This document shows positions 10,687 to 27,208 of a DNA stretch of 64,000 bases, in pieces (the first letter of the stretch is position 1; each line of letters begins with the position of its first letter). The stretch lies in the NCBI RefSeq assembly GCF_001729245.1, contig NZ_CP015217.1:3158001-3222000 (forward strand). Direction: 5' to 3'. The DNA is from Leptospira tipperaryensis. Its GTDB lineage: Bacteria; Spirochaetota; Leptospiria; Leptospirales; Leptospiraceae. The notes under the pieces are model-generated. The model was not told where the DNA came from and ran no database searches. It saw only the letters and a list, made by a program, of their open reading frames with translations. A program made the translations under genes and the position numbers.

Positions 10687-11793
10687 ATGAAAATTAAAAA
10701 GGATCAAAGAGGTCTTTTATTAAAAGACGGAGAATACGTAAAACTCCTGATTCCCGGGGATTACTTTTTCATTTTAGGAAAAGACGTAGAAATTCATTCG
10801 GTCCTAAATCCGCTTTTTTCAAGAATCGATTTTACTTTCTTACGGAATGATCCAATTCTTATGAAAGAATTAGAAGTCATCGACCTCAAAGACAACGAAA
10901 TCGCGTTTCATTTTGAAGAAGAAAAATTTCAATCGGTTTTAAGAACGGGGATCCACTCATTTTGGAAAGGAATCAAAACCAGATCCTTTATCAAGATCAA
11001 TCTGGACAATCCTTATATCGAAGATGAAATCGATCGATCCATCTTGATGAAACCCGAAGTAAAGGATCTCACCTGTTCTTACGCTGTAGAATCTTTTCAA
11101 AAGGGCCTTTTGTTTATTGAAAATTCTTTTGTAAAAACCTTAGAACCCGGAAATTATTTTTTCTGGAAAGGAACAAAATCGATTTCGGTTCTCAAAGCGG
11201 ATCTAAGACAATTACAAACGGAGATCACCGGACAAGAGATCCTTTCGAAAGACAAAATCCCTCTTAGACTTAATTTTGTTTGTCAGTATAAGATCAAGGA
11301 CCCGATCCAATGCCTCGTAGAAATAAAAGACTATGAATCCCAACTCTACATTCATCTTCAACTGGTTTTGAGAGAATACATCGGCTCATTGACGTTAGAC
11401 GAAATTCTTTCTAAAAAAGAAGAAATTGGCTCCTACGTTACGGAAAAGATCAAAACATCCATGCCTTCCATGGGTTTGGAAATTCTTTTTGGAGGAGTCA
11501 AGGACGTAATACTCCCCGGAGAGATCAAGGACATTCTCAATCAGGTCTTGATCGCAGAAAAGAAGGCCCAGGCAAACGTTATCATGCGAAGAGAAGAAAC
11601 CGCATCCACAAGAAGTTTGCTAAACACCGCAAAGTTGATGGAAGAAAATGCAACCTTATACAAGCTCAAAGAGTTGGAATATGTGGAAAGAATCAGCGAG
11701 AAGATCAGTCAGATTACTTTGACCGGTGGAATTCAGCTCATCGATCAACTCAAAGGCCTTCTTCTTCCTGCGAAAGAAGATACTAAAAGATAA
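10687..11793 (+). CDS. SPFH/band-7 (slipin-like) protein with three N-terminal beta modules
   Basis: The middle of this 368-aa protein (~165-290) is an SPFH domain: 'ADLRQLQTEITGQEILSKDKIPLRLNF' through 'MGLEILFGGVKDVILPGEIKDILNQVLIAEKKAQANVIMRREE'. It is followed by the usual helical tail. SPFH proteins form membrane-associated oligomeric scaffolds. No membrane helix is present. The N-terminus repeats one ~25-residue module three times, at residues 7-31, 70-95 and 138-162, each with 'G...(F/Y)(V/Q)...L.(P/T)G.(Y/H).F..G'. Most slipins have a single copy. The start ATG follows a GAGG site at 10678-10681. Confidence 0.85.
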   Translation: MKIKKDQRGLLLKDGEYVKLLIPGDYFFILGKDVEIHSVLNPLFSRIDFTFLRNDPILMKELEVIDLKDNEIAFHFEEEKFQSVLRTGIHSFWKGIKTRSFIKINLDNPYIEDEIDRSILMKPEVKDLTCSYAVESFQKGLLFIENSFVKTLEPGNYFFWKGTKSISVLKADLRQLQTEITGQEILSKDKIPLRLNFVCQYKIKDPIQCLVEIKDYESQLYIHLQLVLREYIGSLTLDEILSKKEEIGSYVTEKIKTSMPSMGLEILFGGVKDVILPGEIKDILNQVLIAEKKAQANVIMRREETASTRSLLNTAKLMEENATLYKLKELEYVERISEKISQITLTGGIQLIDQLKGLLLPAKEDTKR

Positions 11794-12787
11794 GTTCCGT
11801 GAAAAGATTCTGAGATTTGGAAGAATTTGTTTAATTTCAAAAAATCTCAGAATTAAAATCTATGTTTTTTGGAGATAAATTTCCCTACTTCTTTTTTGAT
11901 TCGCCGTCCGCACATTCAACGGAAAGAATTTTAAGAATCATTATATAAGCTCCAGGGCCCGTCTCAATAATAATGAGACATAACTTCCGAGAGAAAAACG
12001 TCGAAAGAATCGCTCTCAGTCGCAAGATAAAATGTCTATTTTTACTAACATTTGTAAAATGCTAAGACCTTCTCAAAACCTATAACATTCAAAATATAGA
12101 ATATTCCTTTAGTAAACCTTCCCTGATTTTATAATCAGAATTCAACAAGGAACCGTCTTCTAAAATAGATCCAAGAAAACATAATAATTCTATAATATAT
12201 CCAAAACTCTTCTGATATCTTTGATTCTTACGCTTCCTTAAGCGCTTTGCATACCAAACATTTACAAGCAGAGCAATTCCTTCAAGAAATTCCTACTGAT
12301 GTATAAATCATTCAATCGCAAATCATTACTCAATTTCGATAAACCAATAATTTATAATTCACCAAGTACAACTCCATTGAATCTTGCCCGAAATCACAAC
12401 AAAGATGCAATTTTCAACTTTAAGAATCAACCCATTACTAAATTTATAACGATTCTAAAACGTTACTCAACTCAAAAGACCATAACTCAAGGATGCCGCA
12501 TTTCATTTCATTTATCGTTAATTGCACAATGATTAATACGACTTCGTTTAATAAAACAGAATCATGCTTAATAAAATTTATTTTAAAGTTAGATTTGCAG
12601 TTGGCACAAAAGCTTTCATTTTTTTCATAGTCAAACTGAAACTTTAATATTTTAAAACCTTTGTGTCTATTTTTAGTTATTACTAAGATAGAAAGAGTAA
12701 CTTTGTGCACAAAACGAATAACGCACATAGATTTCCAAACAAAGAAAAAAAATTCAAAGTTAAAACACGGAGCGAGGAGAGAAACTC
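11794..12787. other. AT-rich intergenic region upstream of the toxin operon, no credible gene
   Basis: About 1 kb separates the SPFH gene from the toxin operon. It is clearly richer in A and T than the flanking genes and has no reading frame with a ribosome-binding site or recognisable product. Short open frames exist at 12299-12532 (+) and 12444-12728 (-) but look like chance. A small inverted repeat, GTCTCA-N8-TGAGAC, sits near 11960. The operon promoter should be in this region, but no convincing -35/-10 pair is visible. A GCGAGGAGAG Shine-Dalgarno region lies just before 12788. Confidence 0.6.
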
Positions 12788-15700
12788 ATGTTGAAAGGTG
12801 ACTCTATTTTTATCAGGATCAGACTTTATCTAATCCCGTCTTTATTTATCCCATTCTTAATTACTTGCGGTTGGTTTGGAAAAGATCGAGGCACCATGGA
12901 AAATGTGGATCTTGCAGCGGCAACTTGGTTGGTCGCTGAATCCGTAAAGACCCAAGTCAACAATGAAGGGGTTCCGATAAAACCGGGACAACCAACAACT
13001 CCGATCACACCGGTGAACGGTCTCTTCAATCTTCCTCCGGGTAAACCCGTCGCCGCAGCTGCCTTGATGGGAACAATCGATCCTACCGGAACAACGATCG
13101 TAAACGACTTCGACGGCGACGGAATCTTAAATCAAAACGAAACGTTAAGCAACGTTTGGGTGGCTGACTATCCGCAGATCGAAACCGTAATCGCTCCTCC
13201 TGTTACTTTAAAAATTCAGATTCTAAAAAATTCAAGCAACCAAAGCGATGAAATTGTAAGTGAGATCAACTCTAATGATTTCGAAGCTTCTAAAAATGAA
13301 GGCTCTGACAAAATTCACCAATCGGAATTGAATGAAAGAACAGTTCAATTTCAAGATTCCTTTAGCTCAGATACAGGACTAAGCTCGAGCCATGAAGCCG
13401 CAATCGGCGGATCGGTAAATACAAAGGTGCTATTTGGAGCGTCAGAAGTAGGTATGAGCTATAACAAAAGCACAAAGGATAGTTGGGAAGCCAAGAATGC
13501 TGTTTCTGCTACTACGACTAAATGGGCAGATCGCCCTTTTAAAAATAACTTGGATCGTGATGCCTGGAATCTAAAATCCGATTCCTCAACCAATAAAGCT
13601 AGAAAATATCGTTCTGATAAATCTCAAAAAGTTAATGAAACATCCACTGTTGAACCAAATGCAGGAGTAGTTAGAGCGGCGCTTTATATTAAGAACCTAT
13701 CCGTAAATATGCCTGTTAAGATTTCAAATATCTTGTGCTCATTGATGTTCGAAACTCCAGCTGGTGAACTGGTGCCAATGTCTTCCTTTCGACTTCGAAA
13801 TGACGACTATAGTTTATTTGAAGTTGAAGTCTATGGAGGAACTGATTTTGGACCTTACGTTGTTGAATTACCAAATTTGAATACAAGCGAAGTCGAGAAA
13901 GCAATCGCGGCTGGATACACTCCAAAAATAATGATTGTTGACTACGCAATGACACATGTCCCTGATTCCAATTATAAATCGAATCTTCTTAATTTCTCCG
14001 GAAACAATCTAAAAATTATTGAGGAAAATTCTAAAGGTAGAACTGCATTAGTAAAAGTGTATGGACCTGGGATCAGGGAAATGTATAGGGTTACCGCTTT
14101 TGATACCCCTAATGTTACGAATCCTTGCACTACTACAACAACGGATATTTTTTCACCAGGGATTACTCTCAAAAAAGCTTTGGAAAGGATCTCTTGTTCC
14201 GGAAGTGAAATCACATTCAAAGATTATGTGATCGATATGACCGAAGTGGCCCCAACTTTAGCAGAATCTAGAGTTTATATAAAAGGCATTCAGTCCTTCG
14301 GAGGTATTAGTACGAGAATTCCTTGTACAGATGAAACCAATACTGGAAGTGATGGCGTTACGAGGACAGCTTGTGTTCAGAAACCTTATAGTCAATGGAC
14401 TGATGTCGAAAAAAACACTTCGGGAGTTTGGGCTGTTTTCTCACGGGGAAAATTTTATTCTCCAACCGAGTATTGGACTGACGCAGGTTCGGTAAGAAAA
14501 TTTGATCCTTGGCGTGGTAGCATAGCCGCCCCGATTGTAAAAGGTGCGGACTCTATCATATGGGCAGGAGACAACTATGATCTAGTTTACATTTCCTTTA
14601 AGGATTTTATTAAGGCAGAGCAAAAATTCGGTACAAACCCTCTTGAAACTGGATCTGGGTACCCGTTCAATACGAAATGGGATCTGAAGTCTTTAGGTGA
14701 TCATCCCTATTACCCAGATACGAATTCACTCTTTTTAGGCGAGGTGGGCTTTGGTGAAAAAATCGAACTGAAAATACAGTTGGATAAGACTAAATTCTTA
14801 GCGCCTAATTTCGGTTCTCCCACTGATGCGGGAACCTACCAATATTATACGAACTTTAACTACAATCTGCAAACAACTTCGGATCGCTATAATATAAACC
14901 AGGCCGCCGATTTTGAAATCAGTATGGGATTTGGGGGGGCACGTACCGATTGGTTTCATATCATTAAAGACCTCAGCACAAGCGATCCATATAAGCTGAA
15001 AAATTGCGGAACCACTCTCGATTTTATCAATCAGATCTACAATCTTTGTGTCCAGCTACCTACGTTAAGCACAACAGTAGACCCGGCAATCAGTTTAGTA
15101 AAACTTTATATTCGACCATCTCTGAACAATGCATATCGTCGAACAGTTTGGCCTCTTCATTATTCGCAAGTTCGGAAAATGAGAGGGGAAGCGGGTTTGC
15201 CTATTACCTCTGGATCAACCACAATCCGTGTCGCAAATTCTTACGGGTCTGCAAACGTCGGTGATAGAATCTATATCCAAGGAGACACGTCTTCTTATAG
15301 AATTCTGCAAGTTTTACCTCCTCAAACCGACGGTTCTTACGACATTCAGTTGGAGACTCCCGTCGTAGCAAATGCGGAGAAGACGACCCAAGTTTATATC
15401 CCAGGAAGCTTAACTTCTCCGGATGTAAGACTTGTTATAGATAATGGCTTTTCTACGGATTGGAACAATTTCGTCGCGTCTGTTTTCAATTCTACCGCCT
15501 TTGACCAAGTCCAGTATCGTCCATTCTTGCAAAGCGCCTCTGTAAGTTGTTCAACCAATCCATTTCATCCGGCATCTTGCCTAGGATTTGCACCCGATAT
15601 GAATGCAATTAACTGGATAGGGATTTACAATGAAGGTGTGGCTCTCTGGAACTCCTGGTCAGACGGCGGAGACTTTAAGAATTTCTTATATAGTGGGTTG

Positions 15701-17200
15701 GTTCGCTTAAACGCCGCGACGGGTAAATCTTATCGTTTAGAAAGTTCGAATACGGACTTTACGGTCAGCGCCGATGTGAATGCTCCGAGCTTAGGCTACG
15801 TCAAAACCGTCAGCTACGGGGATGTCGCTCTTTCGATCTGGAGACAAGGACAGACTCTTTTAGGTCGTTACAATTCAGTGAGTACAGGTCAAGCCATCGG
15901 AAATCCGTTTACAATCAATCCTACTTATTCAGTAACTGAGACCAGCAACTATACTATAAAACAAAAAAATGGAAAAGTCGTGATTGCATGGGCCTATTCA
16001 GAGAATATTGCGATTTCGATTCGAGATTTGACAAATTTTTCTACGATTGTTTCCGAATCGTTAATTGCGACGCGATATCTTCCTTACCCAAAAAGTTATT
16101 TCGACGGATACATCGACATTGCAGTCGGTAATAACCGTGCAATCATAATTTGGGCAGACCTCGAAACATCAACGGCTTTAAATTCTAATTATGCTTGTAA
16201 CATGACAATTTGCGCTTGGAACGATATTCGTAACTACCGTGTTGAAGGCAAAGTCATTCGATTGGATAACGGAACTACAGTCGGTTCTAGTTTTAATATT
16301 GTGAACCATTCAACAACGGATATCGTTTGGGATTATCCTACGCATCAACACGATCAACTCGCTTACTTTACGTTAACGCCCGCCGTAGCCGTAAACGATA
16401 ACAACCAGGCTATTATCGGTTGGAAATATCAAAATCGAGCTTCAGGAGCGCATTCGGTCTGGAGCGCCGTCTACGATTTGAACAGCGCGAGTATCATCGG
16501 GTCCAATAAACAAATTTTAAACGAGGCAACTCGTTCTGGCGACAGCTTAGACGTCGGAATCACAAACGGCAAAGGTATGGTCGTCTGGCGTAGAAATGAC
16601 GGCGCGGCCTTCGGGAGAGGAATTGATACTACTAATTCCAATCTAATTGGAAGCGATAACATTGTGTTGGAGCCAAGCGGGATCGAATATATGAGATTTT
16701 CCTATTCTGCCGATACCGGGTTCTTAACCTATCGTGCAGATTCGAAAAATATCCGCTTAAAAGTAATTAACTTACAGACAAGTCAGCTGTCGTATCCTGG
16801 GTCTCTCAATCTTGGAATCGCAGATGCGGATCTTAGATCGCCCGGCCAGAGTATTCTTTCCGGAAACAAAGTTCTTACAACCTGGGAACAAACAAACGGA
16901 ACCCAAAGAACCATCTGGGGTAGAATCAGCGACGTTAGCTCCTTTACGTTAGATGGTCAAAAAGAATTCCAATTAAGCACAACCAATGAAGGAATTCAAT
17001 TTAACCCTACTGCAACTATCAATTCTGGATCGAACCTAGGCCTCGTCACCTGGGTTTCTCAAGATAAAACGCAGCAAAGAATCCGAGGTGCGAAGATCGA
17101 TTTAGCAAATCCAGGCGCTCTACAATACGGACTCAATAATTTCTTCGTAGCTCCTTTGATCGAAAGAGATTATACCGTTCGCGCCAAAATCAAATATTGA
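12788..17200 (+). CDS. Giant lipoprotein with anthrax protective-antigen-like pore-forming region and C-terminal propeller-like repeats
   Basis: This 1470-aa protein starts with a lipoprotein signal ending 'FLITC' (C27). Residues ~105-500 run colinearly with the pore-forming part of Bacillus anthracis PA and related binary-toxin B components. In order they are a Ca-site-like 'DFDGDGILNQNE' (107-118), 'ADYPQIETV', a Ser/Thr-rich segment with 'GGSV..KVLFGASEVGMSYNKST' (207-229) like the membrane-insertion loop, 'AALYIKNLSVNMPV' (297-310), and 'SKGRTALVKVYG...YRVTAFD' then 'PGITLKKALERIS' with 'ITFKDYVIDMTE'. PA14 and receptor-binding domains are absent. The last ~430 residues repeat 'xxVxWxxxxxxxIxG' blocks, suggesting a beta-propeller. 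It probably forms an operon with the Rhs gene 27 bp downstream. The PA homology is by eye and should be tested. Confidence 0.75.
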   Translation: MLKGDSIFIRIRLYLIPSLFIPFLITCGWFGKDRGTMENVDLAAATWLVAESVKTQVNNEGVPIKPGQPTTPITPVNGLFNLPPGKPVAAAALMGTIDPTGTTIVNDFDGDGILNQNETLSNVWVADYPQIETVIAPPVTLKIQILKNSSNQSDEIVSEINSNDFEASKNEGSDKIHQSELNERTVQFQDSFSSDTGLSSSHEAAIGGSVNTKVLFGASEVGMSYNKSTKDSWEAKNAVSATTTKWADRPFKNNLDRDAWNLKSDSSTNKARKYRSDKSQKVNETSTVEPNAGVVRAALYIKNLSVNMPVKISNILCSLMFETPAGELVPMSSFRLRNDDYSLFEVEVYGGTDFGPYVVELPNLNTSEVEKAIAAGYTPKIMIVDYAMTHVPDSNYKSNLLNFSGNNLKIIEENSKGRTALVKVYGPGIREMYRVTAFDTPNVTNPCTTTTTDIFSPGITLKKALERISCSGSEITFKDYVIDMTEVAPTLAESRVYIKGIQSFGGISTRIPCTDETNTGSDGVTRTACVQKPYSQWTDVEKNTSGVWAVFSRGKFYSPTEYWTDAGSVRKFDPWRGSIAAPIVKGADSIIWAGDNYDLVYISFKDFIKAEQKFGTNPLETGSGYPFNTKWDLKSLGDHPYYPDTNSLFLGEVGFGEKIELKIQLDKTKFLAPNFGSPTDAGTYQYYTNFNYNLQTTSDRYNINQAADFEISMGFGGARTDWFHIIKDLSTSDPYKLKNCGTTLDFINQIYNLCVQLPTLSTTVDPAISLVKLYIRPSLNNAYRRTVWPLHYSQVRKMRGEAGLPITSGSTTIRVANSYGSANVGDRIYIQGDTSSYRILQVLPPQTDGSYDIQLETPVVANAEKTTQVYIPGSLTSPDVRLVIDNGFSTDWNNFVASVFNSTAFDQVQYRPFLQSASVSCSTNPFHPASCLGFAPDMNAINWIGIYNEGVALWNSWSDGGDFKNFLYSGLVRLNAATGKSYRLESSNTDFTVSADVNAPSLGYVKTVSYGDVALSIWRQGQTLLGRYNSVSTGQAIGNPFTINPTYSVTETSNYTIKQKNGKVVIAWAYSENIAISIRDLTNFSTIVSESLIATRYLPYPKSYFDGYIDIAVGNNRAIIIWADLETSTALNSNYACNMTICAWNDIRNYRVEGKVIRLDNGTTVGSSFNIVNHSTTDIVWDYPTHQHDQLAYFTLTPAVAVNDNNQAIIGWKYQNRASGAHSVWSAVYDLNSASIIGSNKQILNEATRSGDSLDVGITNGKGMVVWRRNDGAAFGRGIDTTNSNLIGSDNIVLEPSGIEYMRFSYSADTGFLTYRADSKNIRLKVINLQTSQLSYPGSLNLGIADADLRSPGQSILSGNKVLTTWEQTNGTQRTIWGRISDVSSFTLDGQKEFQLSTTNEGIQFNPTATINSGSNLGLVTWVSQDKTQQRIRGAKIDLANPGALQYGLNNFFVAPLIERDYTVRAKIKY

Positions 17201-17227
17201 TCTCGATATAAAAATAGAGATTCATAG

Positions 17228-24754
<7,527 letters not shown>

Positions 24755-24758
24755 AATC

Positions 24759-25121
24759 ATGAAGGAAAAAAAGTATTACATCTCAGTCGCAGAACCGTGG
24801 GATTTTGTGGGGCCTGACGGAAAAAATATAATTAAAGGAGATATATTAAAGATTATTGATAATAACTGTGTACTTTTTCAAACTAATCATATCTTAAATT
24901 TTGAAGATGTAGGCGGAGATATTTTAGTTTTATCATCGCGATACAGAAAAAACGATCATTTTATTAATGGTACAAAAGGCTTAGATTGGACGATAAATGT
25001 AGGACTACTTCTTACTAAAGAATACGAAGATATGAATGAATCAGCATTAAAAAGTCATTCTAAATTTATTATAATTGGCAGTCTTATTGAAGATCCTGAG
25101 CCCAAATCTCACCAAAACTAA
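24759..25121 (+). CDS. Candidate immunity protein for the Rhs toxin tip
   Basis: A 120-aa soluble protein starts 4 bp after the Rhs gene stop, the usual place for the cognate immunity gene of an Rhs toxin. It has no signal peptide or membrane segment, which fits neutralising a cytosolic enzyme such as an ADP-ribosyltransferase. The sequence ('YYISVAEPWDFVGPDGKN', 'DILVLSSRYRK') is not a family I can name with confidence. Its DNA is noticeably more AT-rich than the Rhs core, as is common for exchangeable toxin/immunity tips. The function is inferred from position only. Confidence 0.65.
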   Translation: MKEKKYYISVAEPWDFVGPDGKNIIKGDILKIIDNNCVLFQTNHILNFEDVGGDILVLSSRYRKNDHFINGTKGLDWTINVGLLLTKEYEDMNESALKSHSKFIIIGSLIEDPEPKSHQN

Positions 25122-25210
25122 ATTCGCAAACCACGCTCATTAAAAACAATTTTCTTCAACTAAGAGAAATCCGAAAGAAGAGAAGAAACATTTGGATCCT
25201 CGATACGCGG

Positions 25211-25330
25211 TAGGGATCGATGCGGGGTTAAGAAATTGCTGATCCAATAAAGATTCCTTCTTCAAAAAAAACCTCAATTTCTTAACCGAAGCGGAGAGCC
25301 CGGTCCGAGCGTAAGCGAGGAACCGCCCAA
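25211..25330 (+). repeat. Dispersed hairpin repeat, copy 1
   Basis: The element begins near GGGATCGATGCGG and has 13-bp perfectly complementary arms (25226-25238 and 25275-25287) around a 36-nt loop. It ends with a GC-rich tail 'GCGGAGAGCCCGGTCCGAGCG...GAGGAACCGCCCAA'. Copy 3 at 28677-28814 shares start, tail and stem, with three paired substitutions that keep the stem intact. This copy directly abuts the displaced Rhs tip beginning at 25337. Confidence 0.75.
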
Positions 25331-25336
25331 CCCAAC

Positions 25337-26482
25337 CAATTTACAAACGTAGAGATTCTTTATCCAAGCAAGTTCTACGGACTCGAATACATCGAGAGCG
25401 AAAATATCGTAACGTCCGTTAACAACGTATATCTCAACGGAATCAGAATCGCCGCCGTCGCTGAAAACGGAGCCCTCGCCTACTACTTAACCGATCAAGT
25501 GGATTCCGTCTCACACGTGTTAGACGATGATGCAAACACCCTCTCCAAGATGCAATACCAACCCTATGGAGAAACCTTTGTCCACAAGGGTGATACGGAC
25601 TTTGCACCCAAATACAACTCGCAGGAGTTAGACAGAGAATCCGGGTTTTACTTTTACAACGCTCGTTATTACGATCCGGGGATCGCAAGGTTTACCAGTG
25701 CGGACACGGTCATCGATGGGGAGTGGGACACACAAGGTTGGAATCGGTTCTCGTATGTGAAGGGAAATCCGATTGGGGCGAAGGATCCGACGGGGCACGA
25801 TGTCGCTCCTAAGAATACGGGTCAAAAATCGGCTAATTCACCACTTACTACAAATAGTAACGGTGTAGAATCTTGCAGTATTCCTGCCGCTTATTTATCA
25901 AAAAATGGCGTTAACCATAAAAATTATTCATTGAAAACTCCAAATAAAATTGCTGAGTTCCAGAATGCACCGAAAAAAGGCGATAACACTAGAACGAAGC
26001 TTCGAATTGCATCGGTCAGCGCTGAAGGAACATTCGGACCAGGAGCAGTCTTGGAGGCTGGGATTTGGACAGAAAATACATTGAATGACGATGGTTCCTT
26101 GAAACGAAAGCGAGGCGGTTTATTCTACTCAATTTCACCTACTAAAGGAACCGCTGCAGGAGTTAGCAGAAATATGTATCAAGTCAATGATTCAAAAGAA
26201 AACTTTTTAGATGGTAACAAGCCTTACAGAACTTACGTCAGATCCGCAGGCCCTGGCTCTTTAATAACCGTCGAAGATATGAGCGATCCGAAAAATCCAA
26301 AAGTAAATGGTGGAGGAGTTGGAATTGGATTAAACGTTCCGCTAACTCTTAAACATGATTTCGGAACACCTTACGGCTTAGGGGTATCATATTCGGTTAA
26401 TAACTCAAAGGCCATGGCAAAGAATGGACCGAGCTGGTCCAACATTGGAAAAGTAATAAAAACCTATGACGAAAGACAATAA
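25337..26482 (+). pseudogene. Displaced (orphan) Rhs tip: core fragment fused to a second toxin C-terminus
   Basis: Positions 25337-25797 duplicate 23600-24060 of the full Rhs gene. I count about 18 mismatches in 461 bp, mostly silent. The homology stops exactly after the 'DPTG' codons, where a new C-terminal domain begins (25798-26482, ~227 aa). The frame is open but has no good start. A GTG at 25499 exists without a ribosome-binding site, so the module is probably silent until recombined into the full gene. The new tip ('GLFYSISPTKGTAAGVSRNMYQ', Gly-rich 'GGGVGIGLNVPLTLKHDFG') is not a family I recognise. Its membrane-type immunity neighbour hints at a membrane target. Confidence 0.85.
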
Positions 26483-26855
26483 AAAGAAAAGTCGCTTGAT
26501 TTTGGTATTTGTATATTTCTTCCTAATCGTCTTTACTTGTAAATTTGATAGGTGGGTGGCAAATGATAAAACCATTCTTTTTCTGCCAGGTCTTTACTGT
26601 TTTTATAACTTTGACAAGTTCACGATTAAAGAAAGTTCAACTTCCGCATTATGCCCTGACATTAAAGATTTTGCCTACGAGCCAGAATATCATATGTTTT
26701 ATTTTGAGCCCGCTGAAAGTGCTTGGATATTTTTTCCAAAAATTCACGCTTTAGACAAAAAAAAAATAATCGCATATGGCTTATCCCCTGTATTCGCAGT
26801 TATTTTTTTTCTCTTAGCTTATTTCAGTTGGGCTAAGTTTATTGACAGGAAATAA
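26466..26855 (+). CDS. Candidate membrane immunity protein for the orphan Rhs tip
   Basis: This 129-aa protein begins 17 bp before the end of the orphan toxin tip, in another frame, so the two are translationally linked. It has a basic N-terminus, one membrane helix at ~10-27 ('LILVFVYFFLIVFTC') and a second near the C-terminus (~103-122, 'GLSPVFAVIFFLLAYFSW'). A ~75-residue hydrophilic loop between them probably faces the periplasm. A two-helix immunity protein is typical against toxins acting on membranes or in the periplasm. No family is recognised. The role is inferred from gene order. Confidence 0.6.
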   Translation: MTKDNKKKSRLILVFVYFFLIVFTCKFDRWVANDKTILFLPGLYCFYNFDKFTIKESSTSALCPDIKDFAYEPEYHMFYFEPAESAWIFFPKIHALDKKKIIAYGLSPVFAVIFFLLAYFSWAKFIDRK

Positions 26856-27010
26856 TTTTAAAAAACAAGAGGTTCTGGAAATCCACTTTGCTTTAACTAA
26901 AAAAAGGACTTAATTACAACAGAATGATTTGGAATTCACGAAACAGTAAACTTTTATTCGCAAAGTTCATAACCATTTTTTGAAAATGCTTTTTACTAAA
27001 AACGACGTAA

Positions 27011-27130
27011 GGATAAAAAAATTGCTGTTCAAGCAAAACTTCACTCTTCAATAAATCTTCAATTTCTTAACCCCAACGTTTTGACCCATAGGTAAAAACG
27101 TTGAGTTCGCGACAAACCCGGTCGAGGGTC
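27011..27130 (+). repeat. Dispersed hairpin repeat, decayed copy 2
   Basis: This copy keeps 'AAATTGCTG' after the left arm, the right arm CAATTTCTTAACC (27059-27071) and a remnant of the tail (ACCCGGTCGAGGG). The left arm has drifted and pairs only partly. Together with copy 1 it flanks the displaced Rhs tip and its immunity gene. The rest of the gap 26856-27208 holds nothing else I can support. Confidence 0.5.
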
Positions 27131-27170
27131 CTCCACTCCTACCTTTCTCAACATCCCCTCCCCCAATTCC

Positions 27171-27199
27171 TTGACACCCCGACGAATCTCTTCTACACA
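27171..27199 (+). promoter_or_regulatory. Possible sigma-70 promoter with near-leaderless start
   Basis: TTGACA (27171-27176), a 17-bp spacer and TACACA (27194-27199) form a good -35/-10 pair. Transcription would begin about 3 bases before the GTG start codon at 27209, leaving no room for a Shine-Dalgarno site. The mRNA would therefore be leaderless or nearly so. Confidence 0.4.
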
Positions 27200-27208
27200 T
27201 TCCCTATC

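Noticed and set aside
12299..12532. 77-codon plus-strand frame in the AT-rich gap
   Set aside because: No ribosome-binding site, no recognisable sequence, and AT-rich DNA gives such frames by chance.
25499..26482. Independent toxin gene starting at GTG 25499
   Set aside because: No ribosome-binding site; the start lies within duplicated Rhs core, so it is treated as a silent tip fragment.
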